Assembly (NCBI RefSeq): GCF_035762905.1 | Contig: NZ_DASUCC010000014.1 | Span: forward strand, 1-32,116 | Reading direction: 5' to 3' | DNA length: 32,116 nucleotides | Origin: DASYTH01 sp035762905 | GTDB lineage: Bacteria; Actinomycetota; Actinomycetes; Mycobacteriales; Pseudonocardiaceae | Notes under the pieces: generated by a model | The model's input: the letters and a program-made list of their open reading frames with translations, nothing else | What the model was told of the DNA's origin: nothing | Databases searched by the model: none | Shown here: positions 7,097 to 14,154 of the stretch, one piece after another | How positions within the stretch are numbered: position 1 is the first letter of the stretch | How the letters are laid out: each line of letters opens with the position of its first letter | Made by a program: the position numbers and the translations under genes

Positions 7097-8236
7097 ATGA
7101 TCGAGTGGAACGACGACCAGCGGGCGTTGCGCGCCGCGGTCGAACAGCTCGGCACGGTGCTCGACAAGGGCCACGTGGAACGGGACGCGGACGGCGAGTT
7201 CGCCGTGGACGCGTGGAAACGGTTGCGGGAGACCGGAATGCTCGGTCTGCCGTTCGACGAGCGGTGGGGCGGGCTCGGCCAGGACCTGCTCACCACGATG
7301 TACGTGCTCGAGGGCCTCGGGTACGCCTGCCGGGACGGCGGGTTCAGCTTCTCGGTCTCCACCCACCTGGTGAGCACCGGGGTCCCGTTGCAGCGCTTCG
7401 GTTCCGACGCGCTCAAGGAACGGTTCCTGCCAAGGGTGTGCACCGGGGAGATCATCGGTGCACACGCGATCACCGAACCTGCTGGCGGCTCGGACGTGAT
7501 GGGCATGCGCACCTCGGCTGTGCTCGACGGCGACTCCTGGGTGCTCAACGGCAGCAAGTCCTTCGTCAGCAACGGACCGCTGGCCGACGTGGTGGTGGTC
7601 TACGTGCGGACCGGCCGGCCCGGCAGCCCGGCGGCGATCACCGCGATGCTGGTCGAGACCGGCACGCCGGGGCTGACCGTGGGCCGGCCGGTGGCCAAGA
7701 TGGGCCTGCGCACCTCGCCGCTGTGCGAGTTGTTCTTCGACGACTGCCGGGTTCCGGCCGGCAACGTGCTCGGCGCGCCCGGCTCCGGATTCCTGATCAT
7801 GGACCACGTGATGAAGTGGGAGATCCTGTGCTCCTTCATCATCAACACCGGCGAGATGCAGCACCGGCTGGAGCGGTGTGTGGACTACGCGCGCACCAGG
7901 GTCCAGTTCGGTCAGCCGATCGGGTCCTACCAGTCGGTGTCCAACCGGATCGTCGAGATGCGCATCGCCGTGGACAACGCGCGGAAATGGCTCTACGACA
8001 CCGCGGCGAAGCTGTCCGCCGGCGCGAACGTCACGGTGGACATCGCGATCAGCAAGCTGATCGCCAGTGAGGGCAACCTCAGCTCCGCCCTGGCCGCGGT
8101 GCAGGTGTTCGGCGGCTACGGCTACACCGCCGAGTACGGCCTGGAGAAGGACCTGCGCAACGCCGTGGCCGGCACCCTCTACTCCGGAACCTCGGACATC
8201 CAACGTCAGCGCATCGCCACCATGATCGGCCTGTGA
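7097..8236 (+). CDS. Acyl-CoA dehydrogenase-family flavoenzyme, likely acting on a carrier-bound substrate
   Basis: The 379-residue protein starts at ATG 7097 with AAGGAA upstream. It is full length for the family: an N-terminal helical domain, HAITEPAGGSDVMGM (FAD/substrate signature), GSKSFVSNG, and the C-terminal RVQFGQPIGSYQ and VQVFGGYGYTAEY. The common catalytic Glu of the YEGT motif is Ser363 (LYSGTSDIQR). A Glu is present at 242 in MKWEIL, the place where isovaleryl-CoA dehydrogenase and the prolyl-carrier dehydrogenases of pyrrole biosynthesis have their base. That pattern fits oxidation of a carrier-bound cyclic amino acid to a pyrrole. I infer conversion of the EctC-derived amino-dihydropyrrole thioester to the aminopyrrole. 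Confidence 0.86.
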   Translation: MIEWNDDQRALRAAVEQLGTVLDKGHVERDADGEFAVDAWKRLRETGMLGLPFDERWGGLGQDLLTTMYVLEGLGYACRDGGFSFSVSTHLVSTGVPLQRFGSDALKERFLPRVCTGEIIGAHAITEPAGGSDVMGMRTSAVLDGDSWVLNGSKSFVSNGPLADVVVVYVRTGRPGSPAAITAMLVETGTPGLTVGRPVAKMGLRTSPLCELFFDDCRVPAGNVLGAPGSGFLIMDHVMKWEILCSFIINTGEMQHRLERCVDYARTRVQFGQPIGSYQSVSNRIVEMRIAVDNARKWLYDTAAKLSAGANVTVDIAISKLIASEGNLSSALAAVQVFGGYGYTAEYGLEKDLRNAVAGTLYSGTSDIQRQRIATMIGL

Positions 8237-8249
8237 GGAGACAGGGACA

Positions 8250-8930
8250 ATGACCGCGAACCTGCTCGAACCCACCGAGTTCCTCGACCACGACAGCGAA
8301 ACCGTGCGCGAGTTCGTGCACCGCACGCTGCCCGACGGCGGCGCCGGGTTGACCGCGACCGAGCGCGCGATCGCCCTCTACTACGCGGTGCGCGACGGCA
8401 TCCACTACGAGGTCTACGGCGCCGACCTGTCCCGGGCCGGACTGCGGGCCAGCTCGACCATCAAGCGCGGCAAGGGTTTCTGCGTGCACAAATCCATCGT
8501 GTACGCCGCGGCGGTGCGCTCGGTCGGCGTGCCGAGCCGGATCTACTACGGCGACGTGCGCAACCATCTCGCTTCGCCCCGGCTGGAGGAGCTGATGGGC
8601 GGCAACATCTTCACCTTCCACAGCCTCACCACGGTGTTCCTGGACGGCAAGTGGGTCCGTGCCACCCCGGTGTTCAACAAGATGCTGTGCCAGCTCTACA
8701 AGATCAGGCCGCTGGACTTCGACGGGCGCACGGACAGCATGTACCACCCGTACGACGAGGACGGCCGCCGGCACATGGAGTTCCTGCACGAGCACGGCGA
8801 GTTCGACGACGTGCCGTACGACATGGTGGTCGGCGGCATCCGGTCGGCACACCCGAAGCTGTTCGAGACCAGGCACACCACGGCGCGCGGCTCGCTGGTC
8901 GCCGACGCCAGGGCCGGAGTCGGGTCATGA
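8250..8930 (+). CDS. Transglutaminase-fold protein (possible thioester acyltransferase/hydrolase)
   Basis: The 226-residue protein begins at ATG 8250 after GAGGAGACAGGG. It shows the transglutaminase-like cysteine-protease core: GKGFCVHKSIVYAAAVRSVG with Cys78, a conserved VPSRIYYGDV strand, and His124 in FTFHSLTT followed by FLDGKWVRATP. The third catalytic residue, usually an Asp after the Trp-Val pair, is Ala/Thr here, so the triad is incomplete or rearranged. The fold is used in some antibiotic pathways (AdmF of andrimid) to move acyl groups from carrier-protein thioesters. No thioesterase is present in this operon, so release or transfer of the carrier-bound heterocycle is a plausible job. 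The protein is soluble, with no signal peptide. Confidence 0.7.
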   Translation: MTANLLEPTEFLDHDSETVREFVHRTLPDGGAGLTATERAIALYYAVRDGIHYEVYGADLSRAGLRASSTIKRGKGFCVHKSIVYAAAVRSVGVPSRIYYGDVRNHLASPRLEELMGGNIFTFHSLTTVFLDGKWVRATPVFNKMLCQLYKIRPLDFDGRTDSMYHPYDEDGRRHMEFLHEHGEFDDVPYDMVVGGIRSAHPKLFETRHTTARGSLVADARAGVGS

Positions 8931-9697
8931 GCGCGGAGCGGGCGGTGCGGATTCCCCGGCAGCGCACCGATTCCGCGGCCGCGGCCAGCCGCTCGCCGGT
9001 CGATCTCGAGCTGGTCGTCCCGGCGTTCAACGAGTCCGGCCGGCTGCCCGCGACGCTGGCCGCGTTGACCGGGTTCCTGGCCGGGCAGCCCTGGCGGTCC
9101 CGGGTGGTGGTGGTCGACAACGGCAGCACCGACGACACCGCGGCGGTGGCCGGCCGGGCCGGCGAGCAGGTCGAGGTGACCGTGATCGGATGTGCCCGGC
9201 CGGGCAAGGGCGCGGCGGTGCGGCGCGGCCTGTCCAGCAGCACCTCCCGGTTCGTCGGGTTCACCGACGCCGACCTGTCCACCCCGGTGCGCACCCTGAC
9301 CCGGGCCATGGCCGAGCTGGAGGCCGGCGCCGCGGCGGCGATCGGGTCCCGGCACGCGCCGGGCGCCGAACTGGTGCACCCGCAGCCGGTCGGCCGCCGG
9401 CTCGGTGGCGCGGCGTTCCGCGCGCTGGCCAGGCAACTGGTGCCCGACGTGTACGACACCCAGTGCGGCTTCAAGGTGTTCGAGCGGCTGGCCGTGCAGC
9501 GCGCGCTGGAACGCTGCCAGATCAACGGGTTCGCCTTCGACGTGGAGCTGCTGCGGCAGATCTGGTTGGCCGGCGGCCGGATCGCCGAGGTCGCGGTGGC
9601 CTGGACCGACGATGCCCGGTCGACCTTCCGCGCGGTGCGCGACGGCCGGGCGGCGTTCGCCGACCTGTTCCGGCTCTACCTGGCGGGTGCCCGATGA
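8927..9697 (+). CDS. Family 2 glycosyltransferase, polyprenyl/dolichyl-phosphate sugar synthase type
   Basis: ATG 8927 overlaps the previous stop (ATGA), giving 256 residues. GT2 motifs are clear: ELVVPAFNESGRLPATL, VVDNGSTDDT, GKGAAVRRGL, the metal-binding TDADLSTP, and the acceptor-side DTQCGFKVFERLA, which is characteristic of dolichyl-phosphate glucosyl/mannosyl-type synthases. No C-terminal membrane anchor is seen, as in ALG5/DPM1-like enzymes without TMs. The expected reaction is transfer of a sugar from a nucleotide sugar to a polyprenyl phosphate on the cytoplasmic face. The following membrane transferase and GtrA support this. Confidence 0.83.
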   Translation: MSAERAVRIPRQRTDSAAAASRSPVDLELVVPAFNESGRLPATLAALTGFLAGQPWRSRVVVVDNGSTDDTAAVAGRAGEQVEVTVIGCARPGKGAAVRRGLSSSTSRFVGFTDADLSTPVRTLTRAMAELEAGAAAAIGSRHAPGAELVHPQPVGRRLGGAAFRALARQLVPDVYDTQCGFKVFERLAVQRALERCQINGFAFDVELLRQIWLAGGRIAEVAVAWTDDARSTFRAVRDGRAAFADLFRLYLAGAR

Positions 9698-11079
9698 GTG
9701 CGCTGAACGGGCGGCGGCTGCTGGTGGTCAGCGGGCGGGACGTGCGGCACCCGGACGCCGGCGGCCCAGAGCGGTACCTGCACGAGATCACCCGGCGCTG
9801 GGTGGCCGGTGGCGCCCGGGTCACCTGGGTGGCCGGCCGGTCGCCGGACTCGCCGGCCCGGGAGAACGTCGACGGCGTCGAGGTGGTGCGCACCCCGGTG
9901 CTGCTGTCCCGGCCCGGGCAACGATTCGACGCGGTGCTGGACGCGCGCACCGGCCCGGCGCTGGCCGAGCCGCGCCTCGCGGTCGGCCGGGTGCCGGTGG
10001 TGCGGCTGGTGCACCGGGTCGGCCCGGCCGTCCCGGCGCGCACCGGCCTTGCCGCGCGGCTCCGCCGGCTGGTCCGCCGCCGGGCGGCCGGCCGCACGAC
10101 CGTGACGCTGTCTCCGTCCGCGCGGCACGAGCTGCGCTGCCGGCACGCCGCCCGTGGCCCGATCTTCGTTGTGCCGCCTGGGGTTTCGCCGGTCGCGCCG
10201 GCCGGCGAGCGGGCCGCCGACCCGACCATCGTGGTGGTCGCGCGGCTGGTGCCCGAGCAGCGGCTCGACCTGCTGCTTGCCGAACTGACCACGGTGCTCG
10301 CCCAGGTTCCCGCGCTGCGCGTGGAGATCATCGGTGCCGGGCCGGAACTGCCCCGGTTGCGCCGGATCATGCACGACGAGGCCGTGGCGCACGCGGTGAC
10401 GCTGCACGGCCGGGTGTCCGACGCCGAGCTGGCGATGTGGCTGCGCCGGGCCTGGCTGACCGTGTCCACGGCGACCGGCGCGCGGTGCGGCTGCGCGGTG
10501 CTGGCCGCCGCCGCGCACGGCGTGCCGTGCGTCGCGCTGGACGCCCCGGGCATCGCCGACTTCGTCCGGGACGGCCGCACCGGGCGGCTGGTCGCCGCGC
10601 CGGCGGAGCTGGCACCGGTGCTGGTGCGCCAACTGTGGGCGCTGGCCGACGACGGGCACGCCCGGTGGACCGCCGGTCAGTGCCGGGCGTGGACCGAGCG
10701 GTTCGGTTGGGACCGCAGCGCCGAGTTGCTCGCCGCGGTGGTCGCACACCAGCTCGGCATGACCAGGGCCCGGCGGCAGCGCCGCTACGCCCGCTCCGAC
10801 ATCGCCACCGTGGTGCGGTTTCCGGCCGGCGTCACCGTCGCGCCGGGCGCGCTGCGGGTGACCGACGAGGTGGCCGTGACCGGCGGCGTGACCGACGTGC
10901 TGCTCAACGGCTGTGATGATTTCGACGCCCTCGGCGTCCTGGACCGGCTGGGCGTCTCCGGCGCCCAGGTCCGGCTGGCCGGGCGGGACGACCTGCTGGT
11001 CGGTCCGCGCCCACTGCCGCCGCTGCTCACCGCGGCGCACGAGATCCCCGCCCTTCGCAAGGCACCCGAGAGAGGATGA
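9694..11079 (+). CDS. Family 4 (GT-B) glycosyltransferase with extra C-terminal region
   Basis: ATG 9694 overlaps the GT2 stop (ATGA), giving 461 residues. The N-terminal Rossmann half opens with LLVVSGRDVRHPDAGGPERYLHEI, an acceptor-domain start common in GT4 enzymes. The donor half has TIVVVARLVPEQRLDLLL, EIIGAGPELPRL, HGRVSDAELAMWL and a late AAAAHGVPCVALDAPGIADFV segment. The usual EX7E signature is altered: the region reads TGARCGCAVLAAAAHG, so the first Glu is missing. Residues from about 360 to the end form an additional Arg-rich then beta-rich region that I do not recognise. Donor and acceptor are unknown. It may extend or modify the product or the lipid-linked sugar. Confidence 0.78.
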   Translation: MSALNGRRLLVVSGRDVRHPDAGGPERYLHEITRRWVAGGARVTWVAGRSPDSPARENVDGVEVVRTPVLLSRPGQRFDAVLDARTGPALAEPRLAVGRVPVVRLVHRVGPAVPARTGLAARLRRLVRRRAAGRTTVTLSPSARHELRCRHAARGPIFVVPPGVSPVAPAGERAADPTIVVVARLVPEQRLDLLLAELTTVLAQVPALRVEIIGAGPELPRLRRIMHDEAVAHAVTLHGRVSDAELAMWLRRAWLTVSTATGARCGCAVLAAAAHGVPCVALDAPGIADFVRDGRTGRLVAAPAELAPVLVRQLWALADDGHARWTAGQCRAWTERFGWDRSAELLAAVVAHQLGMTRARRQRRYARSDIATVVRFPAGVTVAPGALRVTDEVAVTGGVTDVLLNGCDDFDALGVLDRLGVSGAQVRLAGRDDLLVGPRPLPPLLTAAHEIPALRKAPERG

Positions 11080-12359
11080 CCATGTCCACTGTTTCCCCGC
11101 CCCGCTCCAGTGCGCGGCTCAAGGTGATCACCTGGTCGGCGGTGGTGGTCACGGCCGTCGCCCTCGCCGTTGCCGCGTTCTACGTCTACACCAACGATCC
11201 CTACTGGACCCTGCGCTGGACCGTCGACCTCAAGGTCTACCTGGCCGCCGGCGAGGCGGTGCGGGAGGGCACCTCGCTCTACGACCTGGTGGTGATGTCG
11301 CCGCTGTACGGCGAGATGCCTTATCTCTATCCACCCCTGACGGCGATCCTGTTCTTCGTGCCGCTGTCGTTCCTGCCGATCGGCGCGGCGAGCCTGGTGT
11401 GGAACGCGGTGTCGCTGGTCGCGCTCGGCGGCGTGATCTGGCTGGCCCTCGGCATCGCCGGGGTGCGCGCGCCCCGGCTGCGCTCCGTGCTCACCATCGT
11501 CGGCATGATCCTGGCCGCCTGCCTGCTGCCGGTGCGCGTCCAGCTGATCGCCGGCCAGATCAACATGTTCCTGCTGTTGTTGGTGCTGCTGGACTTCCGG
11601 CCGAACGCGGGTCGCTGGCGCGGCGTCGGCATCGGCATCGCGGCCGGGCTCAAGGTCACCCCGCTGATCTTCATCGGCTACCTGGTTGTGACCCGGCAGT
11701 GGAAGGCGGCGCGCACCGCGACCCTGGCGTTCCTCGCCACCGTGGCGCTCGGGTTCGTGCTGATGCCGGCCGACGCGATGCGCTACTGGGGCGGGCTGGT
11801 GCTGCACTCCTCGCGGGCCGGCGGGGTGTGGGACACGCCGAACCAGTCGCTGTCCGGCGCGATGGCCCGGATCCTCGACGGTGACCAGTTCGCCCAGTGG
11901 TGGCTGGTGGTGCTGGCCGCGGTCGCCGTGCTCGGCCTCCTCGTGGCCCGGTACGCCTACCTGCGCGGCTCGGACTTCCTCGGCTTCTCCGCCGCGGCGA
12001 TCACCGGCCTGCTGGTCTCCCCGGTGAGCTGGGAGCACCACTGGGTCTACGTGATCCCGCTGCTGGTCTGGCTGGCCGTCTGGGCCTACCGGGAGCGTTC
12101 GGCCGCGGTCGCACTGGTCACCATGGCGCTGGTGACCCTGTTCACCGTGCGGATCTTCATGCTGGTCGGCATCCAGGAGTCGCCACCGGAGCCGATGGAC
12201 CTGGCCCCGTGGCAGCAACTGGTCGCCGCCTGGTTCCCGGTCACCGGCCTGCTGCTGCTCCTGCTCGGCCCGCTGTGGGTGCGCCGCCAGCAGTTCCGCC
12301 CGACGCCCGCGGAGCCGGAGTTCCTGCCCCGGGAGCTGACTCCGGAACCGGTCCGCTAG
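11076..12359 (+). CDS. Multi-pass GT87/DUF2029-like polyprenyl-phosphate glycosyltransferase
   Basis: The 427-residue protein starts at ATG 11076, overlapping the GT4 stop. ATG 11082 is an alternative with a better-spaced AGAGAGGA. About nine to eleven hydrophobic segments are visible. The first extracytoplasmic loop contains the acidic motif TVDLKVYLAAGEAV and YPPLTAILF, typical of GT87/DUF2029 enzymes such as the mycobacterial mannosyltransferase PimE, which use polyprenyl-phosphate sugars on the outer face of the membrane. Conserved segments GQINMFLLLLVLL, AAGLKVTPLIF and SPVSWEHHWVYVIPLL also match that family. It probably uses the sugar-lipid made by the GT2 gene. Acceptor unknown. Confidence 0.85.
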   Translation: MTMSTVSPPRSSARLKVITWSAVVVTAVALAVAAFYVYTNDPYWTLRWTVDLKVYLAAGEAVREGTSLYDLVVMSPLYGEMPYLYPPLTAILFFVPLSFLPIGAASLVWNAVSLVALGGVIWLALGIAGVRAPRLRSVLTIVGMILAACLLPVRVQLIAGQINMFLLLLVLLDFRPNAGRWRGVGIGIAAGLKVTPLIFIGYLVVTRQWKAARTATLAFLATVALGFVLMPADAMRYWGGLVLHSSRAGGVWDTPNQSLSGAMARILDGDQFAQWWLVVLAAVAVLGLLVARYAYLRGSDFLGFSAAAITGLLVSPVSWEHHWVYVIPLLVWLAVWAYRERSAAVALVTMALVTLFTVRIFMLVGIQESPPEPMDLAPWQQLVAAWFPVTGLLLLLLGPLWVRRQQFRPTPAEPEFLPRELTPEPVR

Positions 12360-12369
12360 TTCCCCCACC

Positions 12370-12403
12370 GGCCGTGGGCGGGCGGTGCCGCCCGTCCACG
12401 GCC
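12370..12403 (+). terminator. Long GC hairpin between the GT87-like gene and gtrA
   Basis: Bases 12370-12385 (GGCCGTGGGCGGGCGG) pair with 12388-12403 over 16 base pairs with a single G-U pair and a two-base loop. Only a short T run (CCCCTTTCG) follows, so it is not a classical U-tract terminator, but actinomycete terminators often lack a U-tract. It lies 10 bases after the stop at 12359 and just before the gtrA ribosome binding site. It could terminate or attenuate the long left operon, or stabilise the upstream mRNA. Confidence 0.65.
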
Positions 12404-12426
12404 CCTTTCGGGAAGGAGCATCTCCC

Positions 12427-12822
12427 ATGCGGCTCGGCCGGTTCCTCCGGTTCGGCGTCATCGGCGCGGTCAACACCGCCGCCTACTATCTGCTCTATCT
12501 CCTGCTCTGCCAGGTGATCCCCTATCTCGCCGCGCATCTGCTGGCCACCGCGGCGGCCATGGTCGGCTCGTACTTCCTGAACTGTTACGTGACCTTCCGG
12601 ACCCGCCCGACCATCCGCAAGTTCCTGCTGTTCCCACTGTCCAATGTGGTCAGCCTGCTGGTCACCACCGGCGGCCTGTTCGTCCTGGTGGACCTGCTCG
12701 ACGCCGACCGCACGGTCGCTCCGATCCTGGTCGCGGCGGTCGCCATCCCGGCCACGTTCGTGGTCGCCCAGCTGATCCTGGCCGGCCGGCCGGCGGAAGG
12801 TGCGGTCAGAAGCCTTCGCTGA
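12427..12822 (+). CDS. gtrA: GtrA-like membrane protein (polyprenyl-phosphate-sugar flippase family)
   Basis: ATG 12427 is preceded by AAGGAG at 12413-12418, giving 131 residues. The protein has four hydrophobic helices and the family signature RFGVIGAVNTAAYYLLYLLL at the N-terminus, then SYFLNCYVTFR between helices 2 and 3. GtrA proteins are proposed to flip undecaprenyl-phosphate-linked sugars across the membrane for serotype conversion or wall glycosylation. With the GT2 and GT87-like genes upstream it completes a GtrA/GtrB/transferase-type trio. A strong hairpin separates it from the upstream gene, so its expression may be partly independent. The 3' end overlaps the convergent gene by 17 bases. 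Confidence 0.85.
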   Translation: MRLGRFLRFGVIGAVNTAAYYLLYLLLCQVIPYLAAHLLATAAAMVGSYFLNCYVTFRTRPTIRKFLLFPLSNVVSLLVTTGGLFVLVDLLDADRTVAPILVAAVAIPATFVVAQLILAGRPAEGAVRSLR

Positions 12823-14140
12823 GGACCTGGTTGTCGAGTTGGTGCTCGACGACGATGTCGCCGGTGACGTAGTGCATGGAGATGGCGCTGAGGTCCTCGG
12901 AGCTGATCAGTTCGTTGGGGCTGCCGAGGTGTTCGGCGATGCCGCGGGCCGGGGCGATGAGCTCGAGGGAGAACGCGCGGGCGGCGTGCTGGCGGCCGGT
13001 GTGGGTGGCGGTGATGAGGAACTCGTCGTCGTCCTCGGTGAGGATGTGCCAGAGCGCTCGGGCTTGCAGGAAGCGGTAGCTGACGTCGGGCATGTGCCGG
13101 GTGGCCACCACGGTGGGGGCGGCGCCGGCCTGGCTGACGTAGGCGACCACGCCGGGGTCGGGCATCGGCAAGGTCCGGTAGCGGACCAGGAAACCCGGGT
13201 CGAACGGCTCGGTGTCGGCCAGCCGGGCCCAGGCCCGGACGTGCTTGGCGAGGTCGAAGCCGCGCAGATGCGGCGGGCCGGACTCCATCGGCTTCGCCGT
13301 GCTCAGGTGCTCGCGCAGGTCGGCCAGCCGGGCCGACTCGCTGCCGGCCACGGTGGCCACGCCGGCGGCGACCGAGCGGGCCTCGTCCACCCAGTCCAAC
13401 CCGGTCTCGACCAGGTTCGGCCGGATCGCGTTGAGGAAGTCCACGGCCAGTTGCTTGTCCATCCGCTCGTACACCGAGCGGATCGTCCCGGCCACCTCCG
13501 GTTCCGCGGTGTGCGGGTCAAGGCCGAGCCATGCGGTCGCCCGGCACAGCGCGGCGCGCTCCGGGTCGGCGTCGCGCACCCCGGCCCACAGCCCGGGCAG
13601 GCCCGAGCGCACCCCGCGGTCGGCCAGCCGCTCGATGACCGCATCGACCAGACCGGACAGGGTGGCCGCGAGCGCTTCACTGTCCACAAGCGACTCACCG
13701 GAGGAGAGGAACCGCTCGCCGGTCGCGTCGGCGAACTCCGCGTCCCGCTGCCAGTTCAGCCGGGTCAGCTCGTCCTCGGTCACGATCAGCAGGTCGGGGT
13801 AGTGCTCCTGGCCCACCCCGGCGCGCACCGCGTGCCGGTCCGACCGGACCCGCCAGGGGTTGCGGGTCACCCCGATGCTCGGCGCGAACGTCTTGCGCAG
13901 CTGGGGCAGGCACGATCCGGGCCGGGCGTCCGCGACGAGCGTCCACCAGTTCCGCGCGATCCATTCCGCCAGCGGGTAGAGCGATCGGGTCACCGTGCGG
14001 CGGTAACCGCCCGCGGTGTCCTCGACCAGGGTGAGCGGGTCGGCGCCGATGCGCAGCTCCAGCTCGGCGCGGGTCGCGGTGCGCTCGTCGGGGTCGGTGG
14101 GCGCGTCGGTCCAGGTCCAGGTGATCTCAAGCGGGGTCAC
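12806..14140 (-). CDS. Unrecognised protein, last gene of the BrxD-like operon
   Basis: The 444-residue protein starts at GTG 14140-14138, chosen because GGAGGAG stands 6 bases upstream. It lies 14 bases after the P-loop ATPase stop. I do not recognise the family. The N-terminal 80 or so residues are beta-rich (PLEITWTWTD, RAELELRIG), followed by ARNWWTLVADARPG. The middle is helical. The C-terminal third has FLQARALWHILTEDDDEFL and TGRQHAARAFSLELIAPARGIAEHLG, faintly reminiscent of ImmA/IrrE-type proteins but without a clear HEXXH. No signal peptide or membrane helix. Operon position suggests an effector or substrate-recognition partner of the ATPases. The 3' end overlaps gtrA on the other strand. 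Confidence 0.7.
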   Translation of the reverse strand: MTPLEITWTWTDAPTDPDERTATRAELELRIGADPLTLVEDTAGGYRRTVTRSLYPLAEWIARNWWTLVADARPGSCLPQLRKTFAPSIGVTRNPWRVRSDRHAVRAGVGQEHYPDLLIVTEDELTRLNWQRDAEFADATGERFLSSGESLVDSEALAATLSGLVDAVIERLADRGVRSGLPGLWAGVRDADPERAALCRATAWLGLDPHTAEPEVAGTIRSVYERMDKQLAVDFLNAIRPNLVETGLDWVDEARSVAAGVATVAGSESARLADLREHLSTAKPMESGPPHLRGFDLAKHVRAWARLADTEPFDPGFLVRYRTLPMPDPGVVAYVSQAGAAPTVVATRHMPDVSYRFLQARALWHILTEDDDEFLITATHTGRQHAARAFSLELIAPARGIAEHLGSPNELISSEDLSAISMHYVTGDIVVEHQLDNQVLSEGF

Positions 14141-14154
14141 GAAAACTCCTCCGG

